From Microbacterium murale (GTDB lineage Bacteria > Actinomycetota > Actinomycetes > Actinomycetales > Microbacteriaceae): a DNA stretch of 64,000 nt. A program made the position numbers and the translations under genes. The notes beneath the pieces were generated by a model. That model was not told where the DNA came from and ran no database searches. It was given only the letters and a program-made list of their open reading frames with translations. The stretch is from the NCBI RefSeq assembly GCF_014635185.1, contig NZ_BMCM01000003.1:233623-297622 (forward strand), read 5' to 3'. Every line of letters starts with the position of its first letter. Positions within the stretch are counted from its first letter, which is position 1. Positions 44,046-54,574 of the stretch are shown here, in pieces.

Positions 44046-44943
44046 ACGCACCGTTCCCGAGGTCGACCGCGCCGCAGCCGCACGTCGCGCCGTCGAACGG
44101 CGCCGTGCAAGGGCCGCGCTCAAGCGCGACCTGACGATGCGCGTCGTCGCCCCGCAGACCATCGCAGCACAGGCATTCGACGATGCGGAATCCGTCGCCG
44201 GATCCATGCGCATCACCGACTTCCTGCTCGCGCTGCCCGCGATCGGCGTCGGCAAGCGCGACCGGATCCTCGTCGAACTCGACATCTCACCGGTGAAGCG
44301 GCTCGGCGGGCTCGGCGTACGCCAGCGTGTGAGCCTCAAGCGATGGCTCGACGAGCGCTTTCCCGCGCAGGCGCCACGGTCCGGACGCAGCCGGCTGCTC
44401 GTGCTGGCGGGTCCGACCGCCGTCGGCAAAGGAACCGTCGCTGCCCACATCCGTGAGAACCACCCCGAGATCCACCTCTCGGTGTCCGCGACCACCAGGC
44501 CGCCACGCCCGGGCGAGGTCGACGGCGTGCACTACTTCTTCGTCGACGACGCGGAGTTCGATCGGCTGATCGCCGAAGACGCGCTCCTCGAGCACGCGGT
44601 CGTCCACAATCGCTCTCGCTACGGCACGCCGCGCGCGCCGATCGACCACGCCCTTTCCGAGGGCAAGACCGTGCTTCTCGAGATCGATCTGCAGGGAGCA
44701 CGCCAGGTGCGCGCCGCCGAACCGTCTGCGACGCTCATCTTCCTGCTGCCGCCCTCGTGGGACGAACTGGTCCATCGGCTGGTCGGCCGCGGCACCGAGA
44801 ACGAGGAGGAACGCGCCCGCAGACTGCGCACCGCGAAGGTCGAATTGGCCGCTCAGAGCGAGTTCGATTACCGCATTGTGAACGAGGACGTCGCCACTGC
44901 CGCTCGCGAGGTCGTAGAATTGTCTGAGGCGACTGCGCGCTGA
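44038..44943 (+). CDS. gmk: Mycobacterial-type integration host factor fused to guanylate kinase
   Basis: 301 residues with two parts. Residues about 10-105 match the actinobacterial nucleoid protein mIHF: a long basic helix (ARRAVERRRARAALKRDL), MRITDFLLALPAIGVGKRDRIL and the DNA-binding VKRLGGLGVRQR turn. Residues about 118-300 are guanylate kinase: P-loop GPTAVGKGTV with G125, SVSATTRPPRPGE, YFF, LLEIDLQGA and NEDVATAAREV. In mycobacteria mihF and gmk are adjacent separate genes; here there is no stop between them. The fusion would place a DNA-binding module on a nucleotide kinase unless processed. It overlaps pyrF by 8 nt and ends the pyr operon. Confidence 0.93.
   Translation: MSERTVPEVDRAAAARRAVERRRARAALKRDLTMRVVAPQTIAAQAFDDAESVAGSMRITDFLLALPAIGVGKRDRILVELDISPVKRLGGLGVRQRVSLKRWLDERFPAQAPRSGRSRLLVLAGPTAVGKGTVAAHIRENHPEIHLSVSATTRPPRPGEVDGVHYFFVDDAEFDRLIAEDALLEHAVVHNRSRYGTPRAPIDHALSEGKTVLLEIDLQGARQVRAAEPSATLIFLLPPSWDELVHRLVGRGTENEEERARRLRTAKVELAAQSEFDYRIVNEDVATAAREVVELSEATAR
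44915..44920 (+). promoter_or_regulatory. Candidate rpoZ-metK promoter inside gmk (-10)
   Basis: TAGAAT within the last codons of gmk; a start near 44927 gives an 80-nt leader to rpoZ at 45009, which has a strong CTGGAGGT ribosome site. No -35 is obvious. Confidence 0.35.
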
Positions 44944-45008
44944 GGGTATTCGCGCGCCCGCCGATTCGACTTCGCGACGAACCCGTCGCCTGATCTGGAG
45001 GTCCCACC

Positions 45009-45266
45009 ATGGCCGGACACCACACCAAGGGCATCATCGACCCGCCGATCGACAACCTGCTCGACCGCGTCGAGTCGAAGTATGAACTGGTCATCTACGC
45101 GTCCAAGCGCGCGCGCCAGATCAACGACTACTACGCAGACCTCCACGAGGGCAACCTGTTCGACAACGTCGGACCGCTGGTGGACTCGTCCGTCGAGGAC
45201 AAGCCGCTGACGATCGCGCTCCACGAGATCAACGAGGACAAGCTGCGCCTTCGCCACGCTGAGTGA
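45009..45266 (+). CDS. rpoZ: RNA polymerase omega subunit
   Basis: 85-residue subunit that aids assembly of the beta' subunit. The conserved [34 protein letters not shown] block (residues about 8-42) is intact. ATG 45009 follows GGAGG by 6-7 nt. gmk-rpoZ-metK-priA order is common in actinobacteria. Confidence 0.96.
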   Translation: MAGHHTKGIIDPPIDNLLDRVESKYELVIYASKRARQINDYYADLHEGNLFDNVGPLVDSSVEDKPLTIALHEINEDKLRLRHAE

Positions 45267-45280
45267 AGGCAGCTTCCTCG

Positions 45281-46477
<1,197 letters not shown>

Positions 46478-46520
46478 TGTCCGGGCGCGGGGCACGGATG
46501 CCCACGCACGGAGCGCGGAG

Positions 46521-48461
46521 TTGAGCCGGCGCATCGCGCGGGTTCTCCTCGACTCGCCGCTGCCGCAGTTGGATCGACTCTTCGACTACGCCCTGCCTGA
46601 AGAACTCGGCGACGTACCGATCGGGGTGCGCGTGCGCGTGCCGCTGCGCACCGCCGGCCGGATGATCGACGCCTACGTGGTCGAGGTCGCCGAGGAGGAC
46701 GACGCCGAGCGTCCGCTCTCGACCGTCGAAGCGGTGGTCTCCACGGCCGCCGTGATGCCGGAGCGCCTCTATCGCCTCGCCCGCAGAACAGCGGATCGTG
46801 CGGCCGGATCCGCCAGCGACATCCTCCGGCTCGTCATCCCGAAACGACAGGTCCGCGTCGAGAAGGCGTGGAAGGGCGATGCCGAGTCACCGTCTGTGAC
46901 CGCGGACGCGATCGAGCGTGCGGATGCCGTACTGGCGGAGTACACCGACCTCGATGAACTGCTCGAGGCCGGAGAGCGCGGCGCCGTCGAGGCGATTCCC
47001 GGCATCCGTGACGGCGTGCTGCGGTGGACGGAGATGCTTGCGGCGGCCGCGACACGGATGCTGGCATCCGGGCGTTCGACGATCCTCGTCGTGCCCGATC
47101 ACCGTGACCTGGACAGGCTCCTCGCGACGCTCGACTCCCTGCTTCCCGCTGAGGCGATCGTGCGATACGACTCCCGGCAGACCAACCCCGACCGCTATCG
47201 AGGCTTCCTCCGCACGCTGGAGGACGCCCCGTGCGTCGTCGTCGGCAATCGCTCGGCCGTCTACGCACCGGTGAAGGCTGGGCTCGTGGCGATCTGGGAC
47301 GACGGCGATCCGCTGCTCGGCGAGCAGCTCGCACCGTACGTGCACGCACGCGATGCGGCACTGCTGCGCCAGGAGCAGGAGGGCTCTGCGCTGCTGCTGG
47401 CGGGCCACACTCGTACGACGGACGCTGAACGTCTGGTCGCCCGCGGCTGGATGAAGGACATCCTCGCCACCCGGCGCGTGCTGCCCAAGGTCGTGCTGAG
47501 CACGCCGCAGGAGATGGAGCAGTCGACGCAGCGTGTGCATTCGAGTGCATTCGCCAGCGCACGCAAGGCCACTGAGCATGGCCCGGTACTGGTGCAGGTC
47601 TCGCGGCCCGGATTCTCACCGAGTCTGGTGTGCGCGGAATGCCGTGCTCCGGCGCGCTGTGAGCCGTGCGGAGGCCCGCTCGGCGCGCGCCACCGCGGCG
47701 CGGTGCCGGTGTGCGGATGGTGCGGGCGCTCTGCCCGTGCCTGGACCTGCCCCTCGTGCTCGTCGACGAAGCTGCGACTCGCGTCCTCCGGCAGTGAGCG
47801 CACGGCGGACGAGCTCGGACGCGCGTTCCCCGGGGTGCGGGTCATCATCGCCGACGGCGCTCATCCCGTCGAGACGGTGTCCGACAAGCCGGCGCTGGTC
47901 GTCGCGACGCGCGGTGCCGAACCTGTCGCCGACGACGGCTATCGTGCCGTCGTGCTGCTGGACGGATCCAGGATGCTGCAGGCACCCGATCTTCGCGTGG
48001 GGGAGTCATGCCTGCGGTGGTGGTCGAATGCCGCCGCCCTCGCTGCCCCCGGTGCGCCGATCCATCTGGTGGGCGTCGACGGCCCGGTGGGGAGGGCGCT
48101 GGCGACGTGGAATCAGGCCGGATACGCGCGTTCCGAGCTCGCTGAGCGCGCCCCGCTGCACATGCCGCCGGCCACTCGTGTCGCGCTCGTCGAGGGGATG
48201 CCCGCCTCCGTCGATCGTGCGCTGGCCGCCCTCAGCGAGCTTCCGCTTCCGTCCGACGCGATCCTGGGGCCGGTGCCGATCGAGACCGACGAGGGACGAG
48301 TGCGCGCGCTGGTGCGCTTCGAGTACGCCGCCGGAACCACGGTGGCCACCACACTTCGTGCTGCGGTGGTGGCAGAGGCGGTGAAGCGTCGCCGCGGTCG
48401 CGGCCAGAGCAACCGCAGCCCACTGTCCCTTCGGCTCGATATCCTCGATCCTGAGCTGTGA
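46521..48461 (+). CDS. priA: Primosomal protein N' (PriA), helicase-degenerate
   Basis: 646 residues. The N-terminal 3'-DNA-binding domain begins SRRIARVLLDSPLPQLDRLFDY. The zinc region from C371 keeps four CxxC pairs (CAEC, CEPC, CGWC, CPSC). The helicase motifs are lost: no Walker A lysine is seen where motif I should be (SGRSTILVVPDH), and the DEEH box reads WDDGD. This is the usual state of actinobacterial PriA, which may act as a DNA-structure-binding restart factor rather than a helicase. TTG 46521 is chosen because GGAG at 46510-46513 is 7 nt upstream and homologs begin at the same Ser-Arg-Arg; there is no in-frame ATG nearby. Confidence 0.9.
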   Translation: MSRRIARVLLDSPLPQLDRLFDYALPEELGDVPIGVRVRVPLRTAGRMIDAYVVEVAEEDDAERPLSTVEAVVSTAAVMPERLYRLARRTADRAAGSASDILRLVIPKRQVRVEKAWKGDAESPSVTADAIERADAVLAEYTDLDELLEAGERGAVEAIPGIRDGVLRWTEMLAAAATRMLASGRSTILVVPDHRDLDRLLATLDSLLPAEAIVRYDSRQTNPDRYRGFLRTLEDAPCVVVGNRSAVYAPVKAGLVAIWDDGDPLLGEQLAPYVHARDAALLRQEQEGSALLLAGHTRTTDAERLVARGWMKDILATRRVLPKVVLSTPQEMEQSTQRVHSSAFASARKATEHGPVLVQVSRPGFSPSLVCAECRAPARCEPCGGPLGARHRGAVPVCGWCGRSARAWTCPSCSSTKLRLASSGSERTADELGRAFPGVRVIIADGAHPVETVSDKPALVVATRGAEPVADDGYRAVVLLDGSRMLQAPDLRVGESCLRWWSNAAALAAPGAPIHLVGVDGPVGRALATWNQAGYARSELAERAPLHMPPATRVALVEGMPASVDRALAALSELPLPSDAILGPVPIETDEGRVRALVRFEYAAGTTVATTLRAAVVAEAVKRRRGRGQSNRSPLSLRLDILDPEL

Positions 48462-48486
48462 CACCCATCCCTTCCGGAGAACCTTC

Positions 48487-49464
48487 ATGAGACTCGTCTT
48501 CGCCGGCACCCCTGCCGCCGCCATCCCCACTCTGCGCACGCTCGCACGTCAACACGAGATCCTGGCCGTCGTCACGCGTCCCGATGCGCCCCTGGGGCGC
48601 AAGCGGGTGCTGACGCCGTCACCCGTTGCACAGGCTGCTGAGGATCTGGGGCTGCCCGTCATCAAGGCCGCACGTCTGGATGACGAGGCGACCGGCCGTA
48701 TCGCGGCGCTTCGGCCCGAGCTCGGCGTGATCGTGGCATACGGCGGACTCGTCCGAGAGCCGCTGCTGTCGACTCCGGAGCACGGCTGGATCAACCTGCA
48801 CTTCTCGCTGCTGCCCGCCTGGCGCGGTGCGGCGCCCGTACAGCGCGCGCTCATCGCCGGAGATCCCGAGCTGGGCGTGAGCGTCTTCCAGCTGGTTCCG
48901 GCCCTGGATGCCGGCGATCTCTTCGCCACGCGCTCCGTGCCGCTGCAGTCCGACGCCAACGCCGACTTCGCGCTCGACGTGCTCGCCCACGACGGCGCCG
49001 GCCTCACGGCCGAGGTCATCGCGGGGATCGAGAACGGAACCGCGGTCGCTGTGCCGCAGGAGGGCGAGATCTCGTTGGCGCCGAAGCTCACGCTCGAGGA
49101 CGGCCTGCTGGATTGGACGCTGCCAGTGGAGGCCGTCTACGCACGGTTCCGCGGTGTCACGCCGGAGCCAGGCGCGCACACGACCGTCGCCGGTACACGT
49201 CTCAAGCTGATCGAGGCCCGCCCGGCAGACGCCGAACCGCTGTCGCCCGGCGAGATCGCCGCGACCAAGCAGGCGCTGCTGATCGGTACGGCGACCACGC
49301 CGCTGGAGGTCCGGCGCGTGCAGCCGGCGGGCAAGGCCCCGATGAATGCGACGGACTGGTGGCGCGGGTTCCGCGCCCCTGCACAGGAAGGCTCAGCACA
49401 GGAAGGCTCAGCACAGACCGGCTCGACCAAGGCCGGCGACGACACGATACGGGCGGGCGCATGA
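48487..49464 (+). CDS. fmt: Methionyl-tRNA formyltransferase
   Basis: 325 residues. Formylates initiator Met-tRNA using 10-formyl-THF. The N-terminal Rossmann domain has VVTRPDAPLGRKR, VIVAYGGLV and the catalytic Asn/His/Asp segment INLHFSLLPAWRGAAPVQRALIAGD. The C-terminal OB-like domain ends near residue 298 (TDWWRG); after it comes an unusual tail of tandem AQEGS repeats encoded by 15-bp DNA repeats. ATG 48487; stop overlaps rsmB as ATGA. Confidence 0.96.
   Translation: MRLVFAGTPAAAIPTLRTLARQHEILAVVTRPDAPLGRKRVLTPSPVAQAAEDLGLPVIKAARLDDEATGRIAALRPELGVIVAYGGLVREPLLSTPEHGWINLHFSLLPAWRGAAPVQRALIAGDPELGVSVFQLVPALDAGDLFATRSVPLQSDANADFALDVLAHDGAGLTAEVIAGIENGTAVAVPQEGEISLAPKLTLEDGLLDWTLPVEAVYARFRGVTPEPGAHTTVAGTRLKLIEARPADAEPLSPGEIAATKQALLIGTATTPLEVRRVQPAGKAPMNATDWWRGFRAPAQEGSAQEGSAQTGSTKAGDDTIRAGA
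49381..49425 (+). repeat. 15-bp tandem repeat in the 3' end of fmt
   Basis: Three 15-bp units (49381-49395, 49396-49410, 49411-49425) start with GCACAG. The first two are identical and the third is diverged. They encode AQEGS-AQEGS-AQTGS in a disordered tail, so copy number can change in steps of five residues without shifting the frame. Confidence 0.9.
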
Positions 49465-50972
49465 GCGGCGAGAACAGGCGCGAGAACCGCCAGTCGGGCG
49501 CCAAGAACAACGGCGCCGCGCGGCGACAGTCATCGCAACCCCAGCGGTCGCCGCGGAACTCCCGCACCGTGCAGCCGGCACGCCGTGTCGCGTACGACGT
49601 GCTGCGCGCGGTGAGCGGATCCGATGCGTATGCGAACCTGCTGCTGCCGTCGAGCATCGCGGACGCCGCGCTGAACCCTCAGGACGCTGCCCTCGCCACC
49701 GAGCTGACCTACGGCACCCTCCGTCGGCGCGGTACCTATGACGCCATCATCGCCTCGGCGGCCGGGCGCTCGATCGATGACATCGATGAGGCCGTCCTCG
49801 ACGCGCTGCGGCTCGCGACGCACCAGCTCCTCGCGACCAGGGTCGCATCCCACGCCGCTGTCAACGAATCCGTCAATCTCGTGGCGTCTGAATCCGGGAG
49901 AGGATCCTCCGGTTTCGCGAACGCGGTTCTCCGACGGATCTCGCGCGACACTCCTGGCGAGTGGCAGGAGCGCATCGAGCGCGAGGCGCGCTCCGACGAC
50001 GAACGTCTCGGCCTGCGCACGGCGCATCCGGTCTGGATCATCCGCGCTCTGCGCCGCGCCCTCGCCGCCGAGAACAGGGAAGAAGAGCTCGAGTCGCTGC
50101 TCGAGGCGGACAACCTCTCGCCCGAGGTCACGCTGGTCGCGCTGCCCGGCCTGGCCGAGCGCGGCACCCCTGCCAGGCCTTATGCGGCCACCGCGTTCGG
50201 ATCTCCCGGTGGCGACCCGCACACGATCATCACCGCATCCGGCGGCACGGTGCGCGTGCAGGACGAGGGCTCGCAACTGGTCGCACTCGCACTCGCCGGC
50301 GCCGCGCCGATCAGGTCGGGGGAGCAGTGGCTCGATCTCTGCGCCGGCCCTGGCGGCAAGACCGCGCTTCTCGCCGCGATCGCCCGGCAGCACGACGTGA
50401 CGTTGGAGGCGAACGAGGTCGTACCGACACGTGCGCGGCTGGTGCGCAATGCCCTGAAGGCCGTACCGGGCGACGTCACCGTCCACGAGGAGGACGGACG
50501 AGGCCTCACAGCCGCGAGCCACGGACGCTACGACCGCATCCTCGTAGATGCGCCGTGCACCGGCCTCGGCGCACTGCGCAGACGACCGGAGGCACGCTGG
50601 CGCAAGACCCCCGCCGACGTCGCCGAGCTCGTCCCGCTGCAGGAGCAGCTGCTCGCCGGAGCCCTCGACGCCCTCGCACCGGGAGGCATCGTCGCCTACG
50701 TCACGTGCTCACCGCATCTCGCAGAGACGTCCGGCGTGGTGAGCGAGGTGCTGCGCACGCGTGACGATGTCATCGAGATGGATGCCGCGGGCGTGCTCTC
50801 GGGCGTGGCGCAGAGCCCGATAGACCTCGCGTCCGACGGCAGCGGCCGCGTGCAGCTGTGGCCGCATCGGCACGGCACCGACGCGATGTTCCTCGCGCTG
50901 CTCCAGCGCAGCGATGCATCCGCGACCCCGAGGACCACGGAAACCACAGAGACCATCGAGACGGAAGAATGA
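49461..50972 (+). CDS. rsmB: 16S rRNA m5C967 methyltransferase RsmB
   Basis: 503 residues. A basic low-complexity N-terminus (~35 residues) leads to a NusB-like RNA-binding domain (about 38-175) and an RsmB-type SAM methyltransferase. The SAM loop is LDLCAGPGGKTALLAA. The two family cysteines are C366 in DAPCTGLGALRRRPE and C416 in VTCSPH. The C-terminus ends in a Thr/Glu tail. ATG 49461 overlaps the fmt stop. The fmt-rsmB-rpe order is typical. Confidence 0.95.
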   Translation: MSGENRRENRQSGAKNNGAARRQSSQPQRSPRNSRTVQPARRVAYDVLRAVSGSDAYANLLLPSSIADAALNPQDAALATELTYGTLRRRGTYDAIIASAAGRSIDDIDEAVLDALRLATHQLLATRVASHAAVNESVNLVASESGRGSSGFANAVLRRISRDTPGEWQERIEREARSDDERLGLRTAHPVWIIRALRRALAAENREEELESLLEADNLSPEVTLVALPGLAERGTPARPYAATAFGSPGGDPHTIITASGGTVRVQDEGSQLVALALAGAAPIRSGEQWLDLCAGPGGKTALLAAIARQHDVTLEANEVVPTRARLVRNALKAVPGDVTVHEEDGRGLTAASHGRYDRILVDAPCTGLGALRRRPEARWRKTPADVAELVPLQEQLLAGALDALAPGGIVAYVTCSPHLAETSGVVSEVLRTRDDVIEMDAAGVLSGVAQSPIDLASDGSGRVQLWPHRHGTDAMFLALLQRSDASATPRTTETTETIETEE

Positions 50973-50976
50973 CCAC

Positions 50977-51657
50977 ATGAGTCTTCCTGCAGCTCCCCGC
51001 ATCAACCCCAGCGTCCTCGCAGCCGATTTCGTGAACATGCAGGCGGATCTCGCCCGCATCGCTGCGGCCGACTTCGCGCACGTCGACGTGATGGACAACC
51101 ACTTCGTGCCGAATCTCACCTTCGGACCGCAGATGGTCGAGCGCATCCAGGCGACGAGCCCGATCCCGCTCGATGTGCATCTCATGATCACCGACCCGGA
51201 TCGTTGGGCACCCGAGTACGCCGAGCTCGGCGCCGCGAGCGTCACTTTCCATCTCGAAGCCGCAGATGACCCGGTGGCCCTCGCCCGTCGGCTGCGTTCG
51301 ATCGGTGCCCGTGCCGGGGTGGCGCTCAAGCCCGGTACCGACGGGGAGAGTCTCTACGAGCTGTTCGACGAGTTCGATCAGATCCTCGTGATGACCGTCG
51401 AACCGGGCTTCGGCGGACAGGGCTTCATGGCCGAGACGATGCCCAAGCTGCGCGCGCTCGCGGATGAGGCACGACGTCGCGGATCCGACGTGTGGTTCCA
51501 GGTCGACGGCGGTATCGCCGACGACACGATCGCCCAGGCCGCAGCGGCCGGTGCCGACACCTTCGTCGCCGGATCCGCCGTGTACGGTGCGACCGACATC
51601 GAAGCGGCCATCGCCGGGCTTCGAGAGCGCGCGCGAGCCGCTAGCCTTGAATCGTGA
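50977..51657 (+). CDS. rpe: Ribulose-phosphate 3-epimerase
   Basis: 226-residue TIM barrel interconverting ribulose 5-phosphate and xylulose 5-phosphate. [46 protein letters not shown] and VDGGI are the family signatures with metal ligands. ATG 50977 begins 4 nt after rsmB. Its last bases overlap hisE as GTGA. Confidence 0.96.
   Translation: MSLPAAPRINPSVLAADFVNMQADLARIAAADFAHVDVMDNHFVPNLTFGPQMVERIQATSPIPLDVHLMITDPDRWAPEYAELGAASVTFHLEAADDPVALARRLRSIGARAGVALKPGTDGESLYELFDEFDQILVMTVEPGFGGQGFMAETMPKLRALADEARRRGSDVWFQVDGGIADDTIAQAAAAGADTFVAGSAVYGATDIEAAIAGLRERARAASLES
51642..51647 (+). promoter_or_regulatory. Candidate leaderless promoter of hisE (-10)
   Basis: TAGCCT inside the end of rpe lies 6 nt before GTG 51654; no Shine-Dalgarno precedes that start codon. 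The arrangement matches the leaderless candidates at rarA and aroQ. Confidence 0.45.
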
Positions 51658-51917
51658 AGACTTTCGACGAGCTGTTCGCTGAGCTCAGTGCCAAGGCCGA
51701 GACCCGCCCTGCAGGTTCCGGCACGGTCGCTGAACTCGACGGCGGCGTGCACACGATCGGAAAGAAGATCGTGGAAGAGGCCGCTGAGGTGTGGATGGCC
51801 TCCGAGTACGAATCCGACGCCGAGGCTGCGGAGGAGATCTCCCAGCTGCTGTACCACCTGCAGGTGATGATGATCGCGAAGGGGCTCAGCCTCGAGGATG
51901 TGTACCGACATCTCTGA
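51654..51917 (+). CDS. hisE: Phosphoribosyl-ATP pyrophosphatase
   Basis: 87 residues; second step of histidine synthesis. The MazG-like fold has [18 protein letters not shown] and [14 protein letters not shown] with the metal-binding Glu cluster. Separate from HisI, as is usual in actinobacteria. GTG 51654 overlaps the rpe stop. Confidence 0.96.
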   Translation: MKTFDELFAELSAKAETRPAGSGTVAELDGGVHTIGKKIVEEAAEVWMASEYESDAEAAEEISQLLYHLQVMMIAKGLSLEDVYRHL

Positions 51918-51954
51918 TGCGCACCGTCCCCTTCCTCTGATCTGAAAGCTCCCC

Positions 51955-52794
51955 ATGCTGCGCATTGCTGTTCCCAACAAGGGCTCGCTCGCCGAGACCG
52001 CCGCCGAGATGCTCGCCGAAGCCGGCTACGCCGGACGTCGAGACTCCAAGACCCTCCACGTGATCGACGCACAGAACGACGTCGAGTTCTTCTTCCTCCG
52101 CCCGCGCGACATCGCGACCTACGTGGCATCCGGCGCGCTCGATGTCGGCATCACCGGCCGCGACCTGCTGCGCGATGTGCCCCAGCAGGCCCGTGAGGTG
52201 CAGGCGCTCGGCTTCGCCCGCTCCACGTTCCGCTTCGCGGCCCCCACCGGCCGCTACAGCACGGTCGAGGATCTCGCCGGAGTGCGAGTCGCCTCCGCAT
52301 ACCCAGGGCTCGTCGACGCCTTCCTGCGCGAGCACGGCGTCGAGGCGACACTCGTGCCGCTGGACGGTGCAGTGGAATCCGCTGTGCAGCTCGGCGTCGC
52401 GGATGCCATCGCAGACGTCGTCGAGACCGGCACCACCCTTCGTCAGGCCGGGCTCGAGATCTTCGGGCCGGTCATCATCGAGTCCGAGGCCGTGCTGATC
52501 AGCCGCCCCGGCGACGCCGAGGGCACCGAGCGGCTTCTGCGCCGCCTCCGGGGCGTCATCGTGGCCCGCCGTTACGTGCTGCTCGACTACGACCTTCCGG
52601 TCGAGCTCATCGAGAAGGCGACCGCCATCGCATCCGGGCGCGAATCGCCGACCATCTCGCCGCTGCAGGATCCGAAGTGGGTCGCGGTCCGCGTCATGCT
52701 GCCTCGCACTGGCATCAACCAGGTGATGGACGACCTCTACGCGATCGGTGCACGTGCGCTGCTCGTGACCGCGATCCACGCCGCGAGATTGTGA
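51955..52794 (+). CDS. hisG: ATP phosphoribosyltransferase (long form HisG)
   Basis: 279 residues. Committed, histidine-inhibited step of histidine synthesis. The catalytic bilobed domain has [13 protein letters not shown] at the N-terminus and [14 protein letters not shown]-terminal ACT-like regulatory domain (about 205-279) indicates the long HisG form that does not need HisZ. ATG 51955, 37 nt after hisE. hisF follows after 13 nt. Confidence 0.96.
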   Translation: MLRIAVPNKGSLAETAAEMLAEAGYAGRRDSKTLHVIDAQNDVEFFFLRPRDIATYVASGALDVGITGRDLLRDVPQQAREVQALGFARSTFRFAAPTGRYSTVEDLAGVRVASAYPGLVDAFLREHGVEATLVPLDGAVESAVQLGVADAIADVVETGTTLRQAGLEIFGPVIIESEAVLISRPGDAEGTERLLRRLRGVIVARRYVLLDYDLPVELIEKATAIASGRESPTISPLQDPKWVAVRVMLPRTGINQVMDDLYAIGARALLVTAIHAARL

Positions 52795-52807
52795 TCGGGA
52801 GACTCAG

Positions 52808-53569
52808 ATGACTCTCACCAGTCGCGTCATCCCCTGCCTCGACGTCGCCGCAGGGCGCGTCGTCAAAGGCGTCAACTTCGAGAATCTCCGCGACATGGGC
52901 GACCCCGTCGAGCTGGCCGCGCACTACGCCGCTCAGGGTGCGGACGAGATCACATTCCTCGACGTCACCGCCACAGTCGATGCCCGCGCCACCACGTACG
53001 AGGTCGTGCAGCGCACAGCCGAGCACGTCTTCGTGCCGCTGACGGTCGGCGGGGGAGTGCGCAGCGTCGAGGACGTCGCACGCCTGCAGGGCGTCGGCGC
53101 CGACAAGGTGGGCGTGAACTCCGCGGCGATCGCCCGGCCCGAGCTCATCGGCGAGATCGCGGACAGATTCGGCGCCCAGGTGCTGGTGCTCTCGCTCGAT
53201 GTCAAGCGCGCCCCGACGACGGCATCCGGTTTCGTCGTCACCACGCACGGCGGGCGCACGCAGACATCGCTGGATGCCCTGGAGTGGGCGCGAGAGGCGA
53301 TCGAGCGCGGCGCCGGCGAGCTGCTGGTCAATTCGATCGACGCCGACGGCACGCACGACGGCTTCGATCTGGAACTGGTCCGTCTCATGCGCGAGGTGTC
53401 CTCGGTGCCGGTGATCGCCTCCGGCGGCGCCGGTGCCGTGACAGATTTCGCTCCGGCGATCCAAGCCGGGGCGGATGCCGTGCTCGCTGCGAGTGTCTTC
53501 CACTCCGGTGCGCTGACCGTCGGCGAGGTCAAGGATGCGATGAGCGCAGAAGGGATCCTGGTGCGATGA
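52808..53569 (+). CDS. hisF: Imidazole glycerol phosphate synthase subunit HisF
   Basis: 253-residue TIM-barrel cyclase partner of the HisH glutaminase. [28 protein letters not shown] with the first catalytic aspartate, [23 protein letters not shown] with the second, and [10 protein letters not shown] are visible. hisH is not in this cluster, nor are hisD, hisC, hisB and hisA. ATG 52808; ATGA overlap with hisI. Confidence 0.97.
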   Translation: MTLTSRVIPCLDVAAGRVVKGVNFENLRDMGDPVELAAHYAAQGADEITFLDVTATVDARATTYEVVQRTAEHVFVPLTVGGGVRSVEDVARLQGVGADKVGVNSAAIARPELIGEIADRFGAQVLVLSLDVKRAPTTASGFVVTTHGGRTQTSLDALEWAREAIERGAGELLVNSIDADGTHDGFDLELVRLMREVSSVPVIASGGAGAVTDFAPAIQAGADAVLAASVFHSGALTVGEVKDAMSAEGILVR

Positions 53570-53940
53570 GCGACCTCGAGACACGGATCGCGCAGGTCGC
53601 CTGGAACGGCGACGGACTGGCACCGGCCATCGTGCAGCAGTGGGACACCCGCGAGGTGCTGATGCTCGCGTGGGTGGATGCCGAGGCGCTGCGCCGCACA
53701 CTCACCACGGGCCGCGCCACCTACTGGTCGCGCTCACGTCAGGAGTACTGGCGCAAGGGCGACACCTCCGGCAACATCCAGCGCATCCACGAGGCGCGAC
53801 TGGACTGCGACGGTGACGCGATCCTGCTGCTGGTCGATCAGACGGGCCCCGCCTGCCACACCGGCACCCGCACCTGCTTCGACGCGGCCGATCTCGAAGC
53901 CGTCGACGGCCTCGCCGCGGCTGGTTCGGGCGCCGAATGA
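53566..53940 (+). CDS. hisI: Phosphoribosyl-AMP cyclohydrolase
   Basis: 124 residues; third step of histidine synthesis, zinc-dependent. [41 protein letters not shown], the DCDGD metal site and [12 protein letters not shown] are the family signatures. It overlaps the next gene by ATGA. In many relatives trpE directly follows hisI; here it does not. Confidence 0.96.
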   Translation: MSDLETRIAQVAWNGDGLAPAIVQQWDTREVLMLAWVDAEALRRTLTTGRATYWSRSRQEYWRKGDTSGNIQRIHEARLDCDGDAILLLVDQTGPACHTGTRTCFDAADLEAVDGLAAAGSGAE

Positions 53941-54527
53941 AGTTCCTCCGCCGCGGGCGCAGCACCGCCGTCGTCGCGTTCCTGCTCGCGGGCGCCGTCG
54001 GCATCATCTCGTCCACGCAGACCTGGCTGAGCGTCGTCCGCGCGGATGCGGGAGAGCCGATCCTGGTACCCGGTGCGGATGCGCTGGCGCTGCTCGCTCC
54101 GCTTAGTCTCGCCGTCCTCGCGCTCGGAGCCGCTCTCGCGCTCGTCGGAAGAACACTCCGCTACGTGTTCGGGACGCTGGCCCTACTGGCGGGAGCCCTG
54201 CTGACCTGGTGGACGGCGGAGATCGTGTTCACGTCGCCCGTCGCCGCCGTCGCCGCCACGGTGACCGAGACCACGGGGCTCGCCGGCGGCACGGCGGTGT
54301 CGGACGTGATCGCCTCCATCACCCCGACGTTCTGGCCGGCCCTGGCGCTGGTCGGGTGGGTGCTGCTGATCGTGGCATCCGTGTTCACTCTCCTGACGGC
54401 GAATCGTTGGAAGAGCGGCGGCAGGCGTTTTCGCACCGACGCGGCAGGTCACAGCGAGGCCGAAGGCCCCGTGGACGCGATCGATTCCTGGGACGACCTG
54501 TCGCGGGGGACGGATCCGACCCGATGA
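53937..54527 (+). CDS. Trp biosynthesis-associated membrane protein
   Basis: 196 residues with four hydrophobic segments (about 10-27, 48-68, 74-94, 122-145) and an acidic cytoplasmic C-terminus. The STQTWLSV motif after the first helix is characteristic of the actinobacterial family found in trp operons. Molecular function unknown. ATG 53937 overlaps hisI. Confidence 0.85.
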   Translation: MKFLRRGRSTAVVAFLLAGAVGIISSTQTWLSVVRADAGEPILVPGADALALLAPLSLAVLALGAALALVGRTLRYVFGTLALLAGALLTWWTAEIVFTSPVAAVAATVTETTGLAGGTAVSDVIASITPTFWPALALVGWVLLIVASVFTLLTANRWKSGGRRFRTDAAGHSEAEGPVDAIDSWDDLSRGTDPTR

Positions 54528-54533
54528 CCCCGG

Positions 54534-54539
54534 TAGACT
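54534..54539 (+). promoter_or_regulatory. Candidate promoter (-10) of the trp segment
   Basis: TAGACT, 6 nt after the upstream stop codon. Start near 54546 gives a ~30-nt leader with GGAGG at 54565-54569 before ATG 54575. It could drive the HGxxPAAW gene, trpC, trpB and trpA. Confidence 0.5.
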
Positions 54540-54574
54540 GATTCCGCATTCCCACGACCGCTTCGGAGGAGACC

